Assembly: GCA_021829055.1 (NCBI GenBank)
Contig: JAJZCS010000150.1
Coordinates: forward strand, 1 to 5,576
Reading direction: 5' to 3'
DNA length: 5,576 nt
From: Pseudomonadota bacterium
GTDB lineage: Bacteria > Pseudomonadota > Alphaproteobacteria > Acetobacterales > Acetobacteraceae
Position 1 is the stretch's first letter. Each line of letters opens with the position of its first letter. The position numbers and the translations under genes are program-made. Shown here in pieces: positions 1 through 5,576 of the stretch. The notes below the pieces were generated by a model that was not told the origin of the DNA, made no database searches, and saw nothing but the letters and a program-made list of their open reading frames with translations.

Positions 1-1
1 T

Positions 2-646
2 CAGGCGGCCATGACGGCTGATCAGCGTATCATCCGTATTCACCGCACTCTCGAGCGCGACGAAATGTTGAGCCTTATCCGAGCTTCGGACGCTTATGTT
101 TCGTTACACCGATCCGAAGGGTTTGGCGCAGGCATGGCTGAGGCCATGATGATGGGCAAAATTGTGATAGGAACCGACTTTTCGGGAAACAGATGCTTCC
201 TTAACGAGCAGACGGGTTTTCCTGTTCCCTATACTATTCGAGCCGTCCAGCCGCACGAATATGCCTGGTCGTCGGGCCAGGTCTGGGCCGAACCGGTTAT
301 ATCCGAAGCGGCGCTGATCATGCGGCGGGTCTTCGAAAGACCCGAAGATGCCTTACATCGCGCTGCGGAGGGCGAGCACTTTATCAAAACAGAGCACAGT
401 TACGCGGCTGTCGGCCAAGCCATGCGGAAACGCCTTGCCGAGATCTCTAAACAGAAAATCCTCTGGCGGCGTGACCCAGACCCGGGGTCAGAGCCGCTTT
501 CATCTACGGCGGGTATGCCGTTCCGGTGGGTAACCCAAGCCGCCGTTTTGATTTTGGTCTGGAACTATACTAGAAATTGGTTGATGAGAGGGATGTCGGG
601 GATGTCTCGGCGTCTGTTAAAAATTTCCAGGCGGGATCATTTCTAG
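2..646 (+). CDS. Glycosyltransferase, GT4-like (GT-B fold), 3' part; start off the left edge
   Basis: The reading frame is open back to base 2, before the first ATG at 11, so this is the C-terminal part of a longer protein and the ATG at 11 is probably internal. Counting from that ATG, residues 12-50 hold the signature of the GT-B C-terminal domain: a helix, a segment ending in SLHRSEGFGAGMAEAM, and the E-x7-E pair (E36 and E44) that in GT4 enzymes contacts the donor sugar nucleotide. Next comes IGTDFSGNRCFLNEQTGFPVPY (residues 53-74, the usual GxP(V/I)I..D.(S/G)G.. loop region) and GQVWAEP, which I recall from polysaccharide-cluster glycosyltransferases. The last 55 or so residues lie beyond the core and hold a hydrophobic stretch (about 173-191, rich in V, L, I and W) flanked by Arg, which may help attach the protein to the inner membrane. 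The likely role is transfer of a sugar to a lipid-linked glycan in the cytoplasm; donor and acceptor cannot be read from the sequence. Family call is firm, exact product is not. Confidence 0.85.
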   Translation, partial: QAAMTADQRIIRIHRTLERDEMLSLIRASDAYVSLHRSEGFGAGMAEAMMMGKIVIGTDFSGNRCFLNEQTGFPVPYTIRAVQPHEYAWSSGQVWAEPVISEAALIMRRVFERPEDALHRAAEGEHFIKTEHSYAAVGQAMRKRLAEISKQKILWRRDPDPGSEPLSSTAGMPFRWVTQAAVLILVWNYTRNWLMRGMSGMSRRLLKISRRDHF

Positions 647-768
647 AGTGCACAATCAACCCACTAAATATAGCCCCTGGATCAATGCTTTCAGCGTACA
701 TCTTGCGCTAGTACGGGAGAATGTACGGCCCCATATCTGGGCGAACGTAGCTCGCCCGGCAGACGGGT
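647..768. promoter_or_regulatory. Leader region with competing inverted repeats upstream of the dehydrogenase
   Basis: This gap separates the glycosyltransferase from the three-gene block and could hold the block's promoter, though I cannot point to convincing -35/-10 boxes. Three dyads are visible. CGTACAT at 695-701 can pair with ATGTACG at 721-727 (7 bp, 19-base loop). Part of the same arm, CGTAC at 695-699, can pair instead with GTACG at 711-715 (5 bp). A separate perfect 6-bp stem, GGGCGA (739-744) with TCGCCC (752-757), lies just before the ATG at 769. None is followed by a T-run, so none looks like a standard intrinsic terminator. A role in RNA folding or factor binding is inference only. 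Confidence 0.3.
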
Positions 769-2241
769 ATGCGGGTCAAGACAACCGCTCAAGTCTCGTC
801 TGATTTAACCCAAAGGGAGTTTGTTTTGACGGTCAACACTCGTTCAGCCGCCCCGACGCAAGGTGAGGCGGTAGCTATATTTGGCCTTGGTTATGTTGGG
901 CTCACGCTTGCTGTCGCGGCAGCCGATGCTGGTTATCGAGTGGTCGGTCTAGAAATCCAAAATGATGTCCTGGAAACGATCAAGCATGGCAAGGCTCACT
1001 TCTTTGAGGTTGGTATCAATGAGCGGCTTTCCCGCCATGTGGCCTCCGGTAAAATAACTGTTCGGCGTAAATTGTTGCCGCAAGATCGTTGCTCTACATA
1101 CATTATTACAGTAGGTACGCCAATCGGGCCCGATAAACGAACACAGACAGAATCAATCATTTCGGTTATGCAGGATATTCGGGATCTCCTGCAACCAAAA
1201 GATCTTGTAATTCTACGCTCGACAGTGAGAGTCGGCGTTACCCGTGACATTGCCAAGGTAATCCTTGACCAATCTGGCCTGCCATACCACCTTGCCTTTT
1301 GTCCGGAACGGACGATCGAGGGCCAAGCACTGCTAGAGCTACGGGAACTACCGCAAATCGTCGGCGGGCTCAATGTAGAGTCGCGTGATCTGGCCTTTGC
1401 ATTCTTTTCTCGAATAGCGTCGGAGGTGATTACTGTCGAGAGCGTCGAGGCCGCCGAGCTTGTCAAACTGATTAACAACACCGAACGTGATCTTCGCTTC
1501 GCATTCGCGAACGAAGTTGCTGCGATTTGTGATGTGTTTGGCCTGAAAGCCCATGATGTCATCGCCGCATGCAACTATCGTTATCCGCGAAGCAATTTAG
1601 CACTGCCCGGACCTGTGGGCGGCCCATGCTTGACCAAGGATCCTTACATCCTTGCCGAGGGGCTAGAGACCCATGGTCTCAAACCGCAACTCGCGCTCGT
1701 TGGTCGCGAAACGAATGAGGCTCTCATCGGTTCCGCGGTAAGCGCCGTGCGTAATGCGCTCGCGATGCTCGGTAGTACAGAGCGCTTCGTCAGGATCGGA
1801 ATACTCGGTCTTGCCTTCAAGGGGCGACCTGCCACGGATGATCTTCGCGGGTCAACCGTGTTTGATCTGCTGCAAGCCATCCACCGAAATTTTCCGGGCG
1901 CGTCTATTGTAGGGTACGATCCTGTAGCAGAGGCGAGCGCAATTGCCTTGACCGGTATGCAGCCCGTTGAATCGATTGAACAGGCGTTTGCGGGGGCGTC
2001 TGCTGTATTCTTGCATAACAACCACCCTGATCTTGCAAACTTACCTCTTCAGGGCTTGGGAACAGTCATGGCACGCCCGGCCATAGTCTATGATTTCTGG
2101 GCACAGAATCGCAATTCTGCGGGACTCCCCGAAAATGTGTGGCTGACGGGCTTGGGCTATTGGCCCACGGCGCTGTCCGCGACAAAGGGCGGCATCGGCG
2201 ACCGCTCAGAAGCCAAGGCAATAAAATCGGCATTGGGCTAA
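769..2241 (+). CDS. UDP-sugar 6-dehydrogenase (UDP-glucose/GDP-mannose dehydrogenase family)
   Basis: This enzyme family oxidises C6 of a nucleotide sugar (UDP-Glc, UDP-GlcNAc, UDP-ManNAc or similar) to the uronic acid in two NAD+-dependent steps in the cytoplasm. Counted from ATG 769, the Rossmann motif GLGYVG is at residues 39-44, VGTPIGPD at 115-122, LRSTVRVGVT at 149-158, and CPERTIEGQALLELRELPQIVGG at about 178-200. The helix ELVKLINNTERD has the family's Lys (K233) and Asn (N237). GPVGGPCLTKDP at 281-292 contains the catalytic Cys287, and LGLAFKGRPATDDLRGS opens the C-terminal UDP-binding domain. All catalytic residues appear present. The CPER...IVGG and GGPCLTKDP forms resemble the UDP-N-acetylhexosamine branch (WecC/WbpO/TviB-like) more than classic UDP-glucose dehydrogenase, but the substrate is not settled. 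The start is uncertain: TTG at 826 has a much better Shine-Dalgarno and would give 471 residues, leaving about 17 before the nucleotide-binding strand. The next gene begins 3 bases after the stop. Confidence 0.93.
   Translation: MRVKTTAQVSSDLTQREFVLTVNTRSAAPTQGEAVAIFGLGYVGLTLAVAAADAGYRVVGLEIQNDVLETIKHGKAHFFEVGINERLSRHVASGKITVRRKLLPQDRCSTYIITVGTPIGPDKRTQTESIISVMQDIRDLLQPKDLVILRSTVRVGVTRDIAKVILDQSGLPYHLAFCPERTIEGQALLELRELPQIVGGLNVESRDLAFAFFSRIASEVITVESVEAAELVKLINNTERDLRFAFANEVAAICDVFGLKAHDVIAACNYRYPRSNLALPGPVGGPCLTKDPYILAEGLETHGLKPQLALVGRETNEALIGSAVSAVRNALAMLGSTERFVRIGILGLAFKGRPATDDLRGSTVFDLLQAIHRNFPGASIVGYDPVAEASAIALTGMQPVESIEQAFAGASAVFLHNNHPDLANLPLQGLGTVMARPAIVYDFWAQNRNSAGLPENVWLTGLGYWPTALSATKGGIGDRSEAKAIKSALG
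813..819 (+). promoter_or_regulatory. Ribosome binding site favouring a TTG start at 826
   Basis: The sequence AAGGGAG lies 6 bases before an in-frame TTG at 826-828. By contrast, the ATG at 769 has only a poorly spaced GACGGG directly in front of it, and the 19 residues it would add (rich in S, T and Q) are not part of the family fold. This supports TTG 826 as the real start, although the ATG cannot be excluded. Confidence 0.6.
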
Positions 2242-2244
2242 CCT

Positions 2245-3735
2245 ATGAATCATAAAATTTTGCTGGACGTCTCGTTTGGCGCCCTAGGGTACTCCGGCAT
2301 ACCCCAAGACAATCGCCTCATGTACTCGACGTTCGCCCAGTCCAGGAAAATTGATGTGACCGGGATCTTCTTCGAATGGGGGCGAGCAACCCCATCGGTG
2401 CTGCGGAAAAGCGATTCCCGTGAGGTGGATAGGATTGGATCGTCCAGTTTGATCCTTGGGAATATTCTCGTGAAAGACGGGATTTCGTTAAGACTACGTG
2501 GCGGCCCATCGCATTGGTTAAAATTGCTGTTTTACTTGCGCCACCTGATGCGAAACCGCTCAATCATGTGGAACGTGCCAGTCGACATGCTCGGCGATGC
2601 GGTCTGGCGGCAGTTGTTCTCAAAGACATTAACTGAAGAAGAACATTATCTGATCCGGGAAGGGATGTTTGTTACCGGAGACTTTTCTTTGCTCCATATC
2701 CTGGATAGGACCACTATTTTTGGCGCCCTAGGGCCATTTAAATTGAAGACAGATGGATATGATTTTGCGATTTTCCACGATTCGCGTCGGATCCAGGTAT
2801 CGCCGAACACAAAGAAGATCATTCGATATCATGATGCCATCCCGATCACGCAGCCAGATACTGTCGAACCGTCTTTTACGCGACTCCATCTCAAAGCTTT
2901 ACGCTATTGCGCAAAAGACTCATTTTTTGTATGCAACTCAGAACCCGTGCGTGAAGATCTGGTGCGTTTATACCCCGCGCTTGAAAAGCGATCTGCAGCT
3001 ATCCCATACCGGATTGAGCAAGCCAACAAGCAGATTGGGCGGAAAATACCAGTAGTCGAGATAGTTCAGAACCGTATATCGTTTGTCACCCTCGGGAATG
3101 CCGCAAATGGCAAAACGATTGACAGCGTTGAAGGTAAAGTTCGTATTCTCGCCGCAGAACAGGAATTCCCAAAGTTTATTCTCGCCGTCTCAACGCTTGA
3201 ACCCCGCAAAAATTTTGTCGGCCTTATTCGTGCTTGGGAGCGCGTGCTAGCGACATGCGATTCCAGTCTCAAGCTTATTATAGTCGGATCTCCGGGCTGG
3301 CGATTTGAAGAAACATTCGCCGCGATGAAACCGAGAGTGGCTTCTGGTCAGCTTTTACACTTGGTTGGCGTGCCCTTGGACGAGCTCCAGGTTCTATATA
3401 GGCAAGCAGAGTGTCTTGTGTTTCCTTCTTTTGACGAGGGGTACGGATTTCCACCAGTGGAGGCCATGGTTCAGGGAACCCCATCGGTAGTTTCAGACAT
3501 CCCTGTACACCGATGGGTATTGGAAGATGCCGCTACCTACGCCAACCCTTATAATATCGATGATATTGCCGATCAGATTGCCCGTATGATTTATGCAGAT
3601 GACAGCGAGCATCTGCGCATGGATCTGTGCCGGCGAGGGCAACGAATTTTGGCGAAGTATGATCGCCAAGTGATTGATGACCAGTGGTGCAACTTGTTTG
3701 ATCGTCTGCGTGCCGATGGAGGTGCTCCCAAATGA
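2245..3735 (+). CDS. Glycosyltransferase, GT4 family (mannosyltransferase-like), 496 aa
   Basis: Probable cytoplasmic, membrane-associated sugar transferase for a polysaccharide repeat unit. The N-terminal half begins LLDVSFGALGYSGIPQDNR (residues 6-24), the acceptor-side strand and glycine loop seen in WbpY/MtfB-type enzymes. HDAIPITQPD is at 196-205 and FFVCNSEPVREDL at 227-239. The donor-binding domain begins FILAVSTLEPRKN (311-323), with R321 and K322 as the expected diphosphate-contacting pair. It continues with LKLIIVGSPGW (342-352), HLVGVPLDELQVLYRQAECLVFPS and FDEGYGFPPVEAM, where E398 and E406 make the E-x7-E motif. At 496 residues it is longer than the 370-400 typical of single-domain GT4 enzymes. 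The extra length lies in residues about 45-170 and 255-310, which I cannot assign. Start ATG 2245 follows the dehydrogenase stop by 3 bases with only a weak GGG upstream, so translation is probably coupled. The end overlaps the next gene as ATGA. Donor sugar is unknown; mannose or rhamnose is only a guess from similar proteins. Confidence 0.9.
   Translation: MNHKILLDVSFGALGYSGIPQDNRLMYSTFAQSRKIDVTGIFFEWGRATPSVLRKSDSREVDRIGSSSLILGNILVKDGISLRLRGGPSHWLKLLFYLRHLMRNRSIMWNVPVDMLGDAVWRQLFSKTLTEEEHYLIREGMFVTGDFSLLHILDRTTIFGALGPFKLKTDGYDFAIFHDSRRIQVSPNTKKIIRYHDAIPITQPDTVEPSFTRLHLKALRYCAKDSFFVCNSEPVREDLVRLYPALEKRSAAIPYRIEQANKQIGRKIPVVEIVQNRISFVTLGNAANGKTIDSVEGKVRILAAEQEFPKFILAVSTLEPRKNFVGLIRAWERVLATCDSSLKLIIVGSPGWRFEETFAAMKPRVASGQLLHLVGVPLDELQVLYRQAECLVFPSFDEGYGFPPVEAMVQGTPSVVSDIPVHRWVLEDAATYANPYNIDDIADQIARMIYADDSEHLRMDLCRRGQRILAKYDRQVIDDQWCNLFDRLRADGGAPK
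3718..3723 (+). promoter_or_regulatory. Strong ribosome binding site for the SDR gene, inside the upstream CDS
   Basis: GGAGGT sits 8 bases before the ATG at 3732, within the last codons of the glycosyltransferase gene. With the ATGA stop/start overlap (3732-3735) it fixes the start of the SDR gene and implies coupled translation. Confidence 0.8.
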
Positions 3736-4688
3736 CTAAATATCTCGTGACTGGAGCGGCAGGTTTCCTTGGCTACCACCTCGCAGATACACTGAGCAGA
3801 GAGGCGACCTCTGAAGTGCTATGTGTCGATAATTTTGTACGTGGGGAGTGCGATCAGCTTTACGATGAATTGTGTCGACGTCACAACGTAACTCGGCTGG
3901 ACGTGGACTTGTGCGATCGTACCGCAGTTTTTTCTTTGCCAGATGATTGTGAGATAATTTTTCATCTCGCCGCACTAAATGGCACACAGAATTTTTATGA
4001 ACGACCACTTGATGTTCTAAGATGCAGTACCCTTCCGACATTCTGGCTGCTCGAAAGATTTGGGTCTTCTTCTGCATTAAGGCGGTTTCTTTACGCTGGC
4101 ACCAGTGAGTCGTACGCGTCTACGGTAACACGTTTCGGATGGGAGATTCCTACTGGCGAAGATGTTCCTCTCTCTATCGACGATATAAGCAATCCTCGCT
4201 GGTCATATGCTGCGTCTAAGATGCATGGCGAGGTACTGACGGCCCAGGCCGCGCGCCACTATGGCAAGGATTTTACCATTATACGCTATCATAATGCCTA
4301 TGGCCCACGTATGGGAGATCGGCATGTGGTGCCGGATTTCCTAATGCGCGCGAAACGCGGTGAATTGGCGCTTTATGGCTACGAGGACACACGCTCCTTT
4401 CTTTACGTCTCTGATTCTGTCGCTGCCACAATTGCGCTAGCGAAGGCCGATAACGCCGCCGGACAAGTGGTGAACGTAGGATCTGACGAAGAAATATCGA
4501 TCCTCAGGCTTGCGGAGCTCATGCTAGACATTTGTGGAATGAAAGGTGACATTGCATTGCATCCTTCACCTAAAGGTTCAGTTCGTCGTCGGGTGCCCTC
4601 AATCACAAAGTTGCGCTCTTTAACAGGGTTCTCGCCTAAGGTGTCTTTGCGGGAGGGGCTGAAGCGCACCATCGACTACTATTTGTAG
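3732..4688 (+). CDS. NAD-dependent nucleotide-sugar epimerase/dehydratase/decarboxylase (extended SDR), 318 aa
   Basis: An extended short-chain dehydrogenase/reductase acting on a nucleotide sugar in the cytoplasm through a transient 4-keto intermediate. The NAD-binding motif GAAGFLG is at residues 8-14, D33 (VDN) ends the second strand as expected for NAD(H), and FHLAA is at 77-81. The active-site loop reads AGTSESY (122-128), and the YxxxK pair is Y159 and K163 in WSYAASK. RYHNAYGPRM (185-194) and RSFLYVSD (221-228) are substrate-domain motifs, and VRRRVPSITKLRSLTGFSP is the usual C-terminal substrate-binding segment. Length is normal for the family. The Thr-Ser-Glu triplet at 124-126 is what UDP-glucuronate decarboxylases and GDP-mannose 4,6-dehydratases carry, whereas UDP-glucose 4-epimerases have Ser-Ser-(Ala/Ser) there. 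This favours a dehydratase or decarboxylase over a simple 4-epimerase, but does not decide it. Last gene of the block; next to a UDP-sugar dehydrogenase, a UDP-uronic acid substrate is plausible. No clear terminator follows. Confidence 0.88.
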   Translation: MTKYLVTGAAGFLGYHLADTLSREATSEVLCVDNFVRGECDQLYDELCRRHNVTRLDVDLCDRTAVFSLPDDCEIIFHLAALNGTQNFYERPLDVLRCSTLPTFWLLERFGSSSALRRFLYAGTSESYASTVTRFGWEIPTGEDVPLSIDDISNPRWSYAASKMHGEVLTAQAARHYGKDFTIIRYHNAYGPRMGDRHVVPDFLMRAKRGELALYGYEDTRSFLYVSDSVAATIALAKADNAAGQVVNVGSDEEISILRLAELMLDICGMKGDIALHPSPKGSVRRRVPSITKLRSLTGFSPKVSLREGLKRTIDYYL

Positions 4689-4776
4689 CCGCTCACAATC
4701 ATCGTATCCATTCCATGAAAACCGCGGCGTGATTGCGGGGCAATGTTTGGGGGATGTTCGGGCTGATGTTGAACCT

Positions 4777-4806
4777 TGGCGAGATGGCGTTACCTGATTT
4801 CTGACT
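4777..4806 (+). repeat. Left copy of a perfect 30-base inverted repeat (probable IS terminal repeat)
   Basis: It starts TGGCGAGATGGCG and ends TTTCTGACT, and is the exact reverse complement of 5547-5576. It begins within the transposase stop codon (TAG on the - strand, 4807-4805) and extends outward, which is where the terminal inverted repeat of an IS256-type element is expected. Thirty bases is in the normal range for the family. The pairing breaks at 4807 on the inner side; the outer side cannot be tested. Confidence 0.8.
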
Positions 4807-5300
4807 ATGCGGCCTTTCCGGGTTGAGTAAGCTCGACATTGAGAAGGGGGCTGGCGTTGTGCGCAACCAGGGCAGCGCGGAGTGCTGGCAGTTGTTCATG
4901 AGCCTTCAGCTTTCGGAAGCCTTTGGCGGCTTCGATCATGCCCGCGGCGGTTCAGCGCAGGGCCATGGCTGACGTTGCGCCGGCGCTTCATGTTCCGGCA
5001 GGTCTGCCTGATGCTGCCCATCATGTTTTCGATGATGTTGGTGCGGGCGAGCAAGCGGCGCAGCGCCGGAGGCAGGCCGAGGCGGGTGACGGTGCGGATA
5101 ATCTCATCAATCCCTTCGAGGCGGCGGGCGAGGTTGCGGCGTAGTTTCTCGGCCGTGTCGCTGTCATCGAGTTCCCGTGCCTGGCGGAGAGTTTTCCGGA
5201 CCGAAGCATAGAGTGATTTCGGCAAGCGGTCGATGATGCTCTGGGATCTGTGCACGGTGCAACGTTGCGTCGGTACGTTTGGCCACAGGTCGGCCGCCTC
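4805..5300 (-). pseudogene. IS256-family transposase, C-terminal fragment with frameshift and internal stop
   Basis: Reading the - strand from about 5300, the translation DLWPNVPTQRCTVHRSQSIIDRLPKSL matches the C-x2-H block of mutator-type transposases. TRLGLPPALRRLLARTNIIENMMGSIRQTCRN follows, in which the Glu of TNIIE (codon 5030-5028) is the third DDE residue. The first two acidic residues are missing with the N-terminal half. At 4967 one extra base (C on the - strand) shifts the frame. After correction the protein continues MALR-stop-TAAGMIEAAKGFRKLKAHEQLPALRAALVAHN and ends at TAG (4807-4805), a classic family C-terminus. The internal stop is TGA at 4954-4952, where relatives have Trp. 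Two further changes from the usual pattern, as I remember it, are RQAW to RQAR and KRWR to KRRR. About 14 residues also seem to be missing between RRLE and GIDE (near 5115). About 164 of some 400 residues remain. Clearly non-functional. Confidence 0.88.
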
Positions 5301-5322
5301 TGCTGAGGGGTCGGCTACTCTG

Positions 5323-5329
5323 AAGGGGA
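5323..5329 (+). promoter_or_regulatory. Ribosome binding site for the partial gene at 5335
   Basis: AAGGGGA ends 5 bases before the ATG at 5335. It lies just outside the last recognisable transposase homology (about 5300) and supports translation of the + strand frame. Confidence 0.55.
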
Positions 5330-5334
5330 CCAAT

Positions 5335-5576
5335 ATGAAATCTTTCCAACCGACATTGCGGCGCACGATCGATCGGGTCGTGCGTGGTTCGATGTTTCGC
5401 GCCCTCAGTGAGAGAGACGGGCCGGCGACATCGGCCCTGATTGGGTTTTTGCATCGTGAGCACATTTATCAGCGGCTTGACCGTCTTGAAGCAATGTTAG
5501 CCTCGGCCGGCAGCGACCATGTGCATGCACCGGCACTAGGCGAAAGAGTCAGAAATCAGGTAACGCCATCTCGCCA
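5335..5576 (+). CDS. 5' part of an unrecognised protein, running off the right edge (at least 80 aa)
   Basis: From ATG 5335 the frame stays open for 80 codons to the end of the window, with no stop. The product starts MKSFQPTLRRTIDRVVRGSM, is basic over its first 20 residues, and then has a probable amphipathic helix, REHIYQRLDRLEAMLASAG (about residues 42-60), with a coiled-coil-like leucine spacing. There is no signal peptide or catalytic motif in the visible part. N-termini of this kind occur in methyltransferases and glycosyltransferases of polysaccharide clusters, but that is only an impression and I assign no function. The last 10 or so codons fall within the right inverted repeat copy (5547-5576). 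The native protein may therefore differ from the frame seen here if the gene has been cut by a rearrangement. The opposite strand also has an open frame over this stretch, but its translation does not look like transposase or any family I know. Confidence 0.55.
   Translation, partial: MKSFQPTLRRTIDRVVRGSMFRALSERDGPATSALIGFLHREHIYQRLDRLEAMLASAGSDHVHAPALGERVRNQVTPSR
5547..5576 (-). repeat. Right copy of the 30-base inverted repeat, cut by the window end
   Basis: The last 30 bases are the exact reverse complement of 4777-4806. The orientation (inner edge at 5547, outer side beyond 5576) is that of the opposite end of the same element, giving two ends about 800 bases apart. A full IS256-family element would be about 1.3-1.5 kb. 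The repeat may be longer, since it is still matching where the sequence stops. Confidence 0.75.

Larger units (their letters stand above)
4777..5300 (-). mobile_element. Remnant of an IS256-family (mutator-type) insertion sequence
   Basis: This stretch carries one presumed IS end (4777-4806), directly followed on the - strand side by the 3' end of a transposase gene. It begins about 90 bases downstream of the SDR stop. Similarity to the transposase stops near 5300, where a complete IS of this family would have some 700 more bases of coding sequence. The outer boundary is uncertain: the inverted repeat is proven only for 4777-4806 because the window ends at its partner, and the true tip may lie further left, towards about 4740. 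No target-site duplication can be identified for the same reason. The element arrived after, or at the edge of, the polysaccharide cluster and can no longer move by its own enzyme. Confidence 0.75.

Noticed and set aside
11..13. ATG at 11 as the true start of the first glycosyltransferase
   Set aside because: The frame is open to the window edge, there is no ribosome binding site, and starting here would remove the whole acceptor domain of a GT-B enzyme.
867..875. GGCGGTAGC, identical to the first nine bases of the enterobacterial ops element that recruits RfaH
   Set aside because: It lies inside the dehydrogenase coding region at the start of its Rossmann strand, the following bases do not match, and it is not in a leader; a chance match is more likely.
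996..1574. Long antisense open frame (192 codons) within the dehydrogenase gene
   Set aside because: Translation is low-complexity, rich in Ser and Arg, without any family motif; it is the complement of a well-supported gene.
3736..4077. Antisense open frame (113 codons) within the SDR gene
   Set aside because: No recognisable motif, and the + strand carries a complete SDR with all catalytic motifs.
4732..4744. Small hairpin ATTGC-GGG-GCAAT after the SDR gene as a possible terminator
   Set aside because: Only 5 bp, AT-rich ends, and followed by GTTTGGGGG and not by a T-run; too weak to call.
4699..4899. Minus-strand open frame (66 codons) downstream of the transposase
   Set aside because: It is out of frame with the true transposase C-terminus, which can be read in the neighbouring frame down to TAG at 4807-4805.
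4882..5211. Plus-strand open frame (109 codons) across the transposase remnant
   Set aside because: Arg/Ser-rich shadow of the transposase on the opposite strand; no family resemblance.
5362..5384. Inverted repeat CGCACGA / TCGTGCG with an extendable stem in the first codons of the 5335 frame
   Set aside because: Arg- and Val-rich codons readily produce such dyads; there is no T-run or adjacent regulatory signal to support a function.

Overview
The window looks like part of an exopolysaccharide, capsule or O-antigen gene cluster from a moderately GC-rich Gram-negative bacterium, with the debris of an insertion sequence at its right end. Codon use, protein style and the type of IS256-family transposase remnant suggest an alphaproteobacterium. 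That placement is an inference from general resemblance and was not tested by any search.

Layout, left to right. Bases 2-646 (+) are the 3' part of a GT-B fold (GT4-like) glycosyltransferase whose start lies off the left edge. A leader of about 120-180 bases with several inverted repeats follows. Next comes a tight three-gene block on the + strand. It holds a UDP-sugar 6-dehydrogenase (769 or more likely 826 to 2241), a GT4-type glycosyltransferase (2245-3735) and an extended short-chain dehydrogenase/reductase of the sugar epimerase, dehydratase or decarboxylase type (3732-4688). The first two of these are 3 bases apart and the last two share an ATGA overlap, so the three are almost certainly one transcript. 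The natural reading is that the dehydrogenase makes a UDP-uronic acid, the SDR converts a nucleotide sugar further (epimerisation, dehydration or decarboxylation), and the glycosyltransferases put the sugars onto a growing lipid-linked repeat unit.

From about 4777 to about 5300 on the - strand lies the C-terminal part of a mutator-type (IS256-family) transposase. It is dead three times over: the N-terminal half is absent, one extra base at 4967 shifts the frame, and an in-frame TGA (4954-4952) replaces what is normally a Trp codon. Immediately beyond its stop codon is a 30-base sequence (4777-4806) that recurs as a perfect inverted copy at 5547-5576, the last bases of the window. Between the transposase remnant and that second copy, an unlisted + strand reading frame with a good ribosome binding site starts at 5335 and runs off the window. 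Its product is not recognised.

I do not see a new defence system, CRISPR array, RNA gene or other undescribed multi-gene system. The points worth a second look are the structure of the right-hand 800 bases, the choice of start for the dehydrogenase, and the unassigned chemistry of the dehydrogenase/SDR pair.
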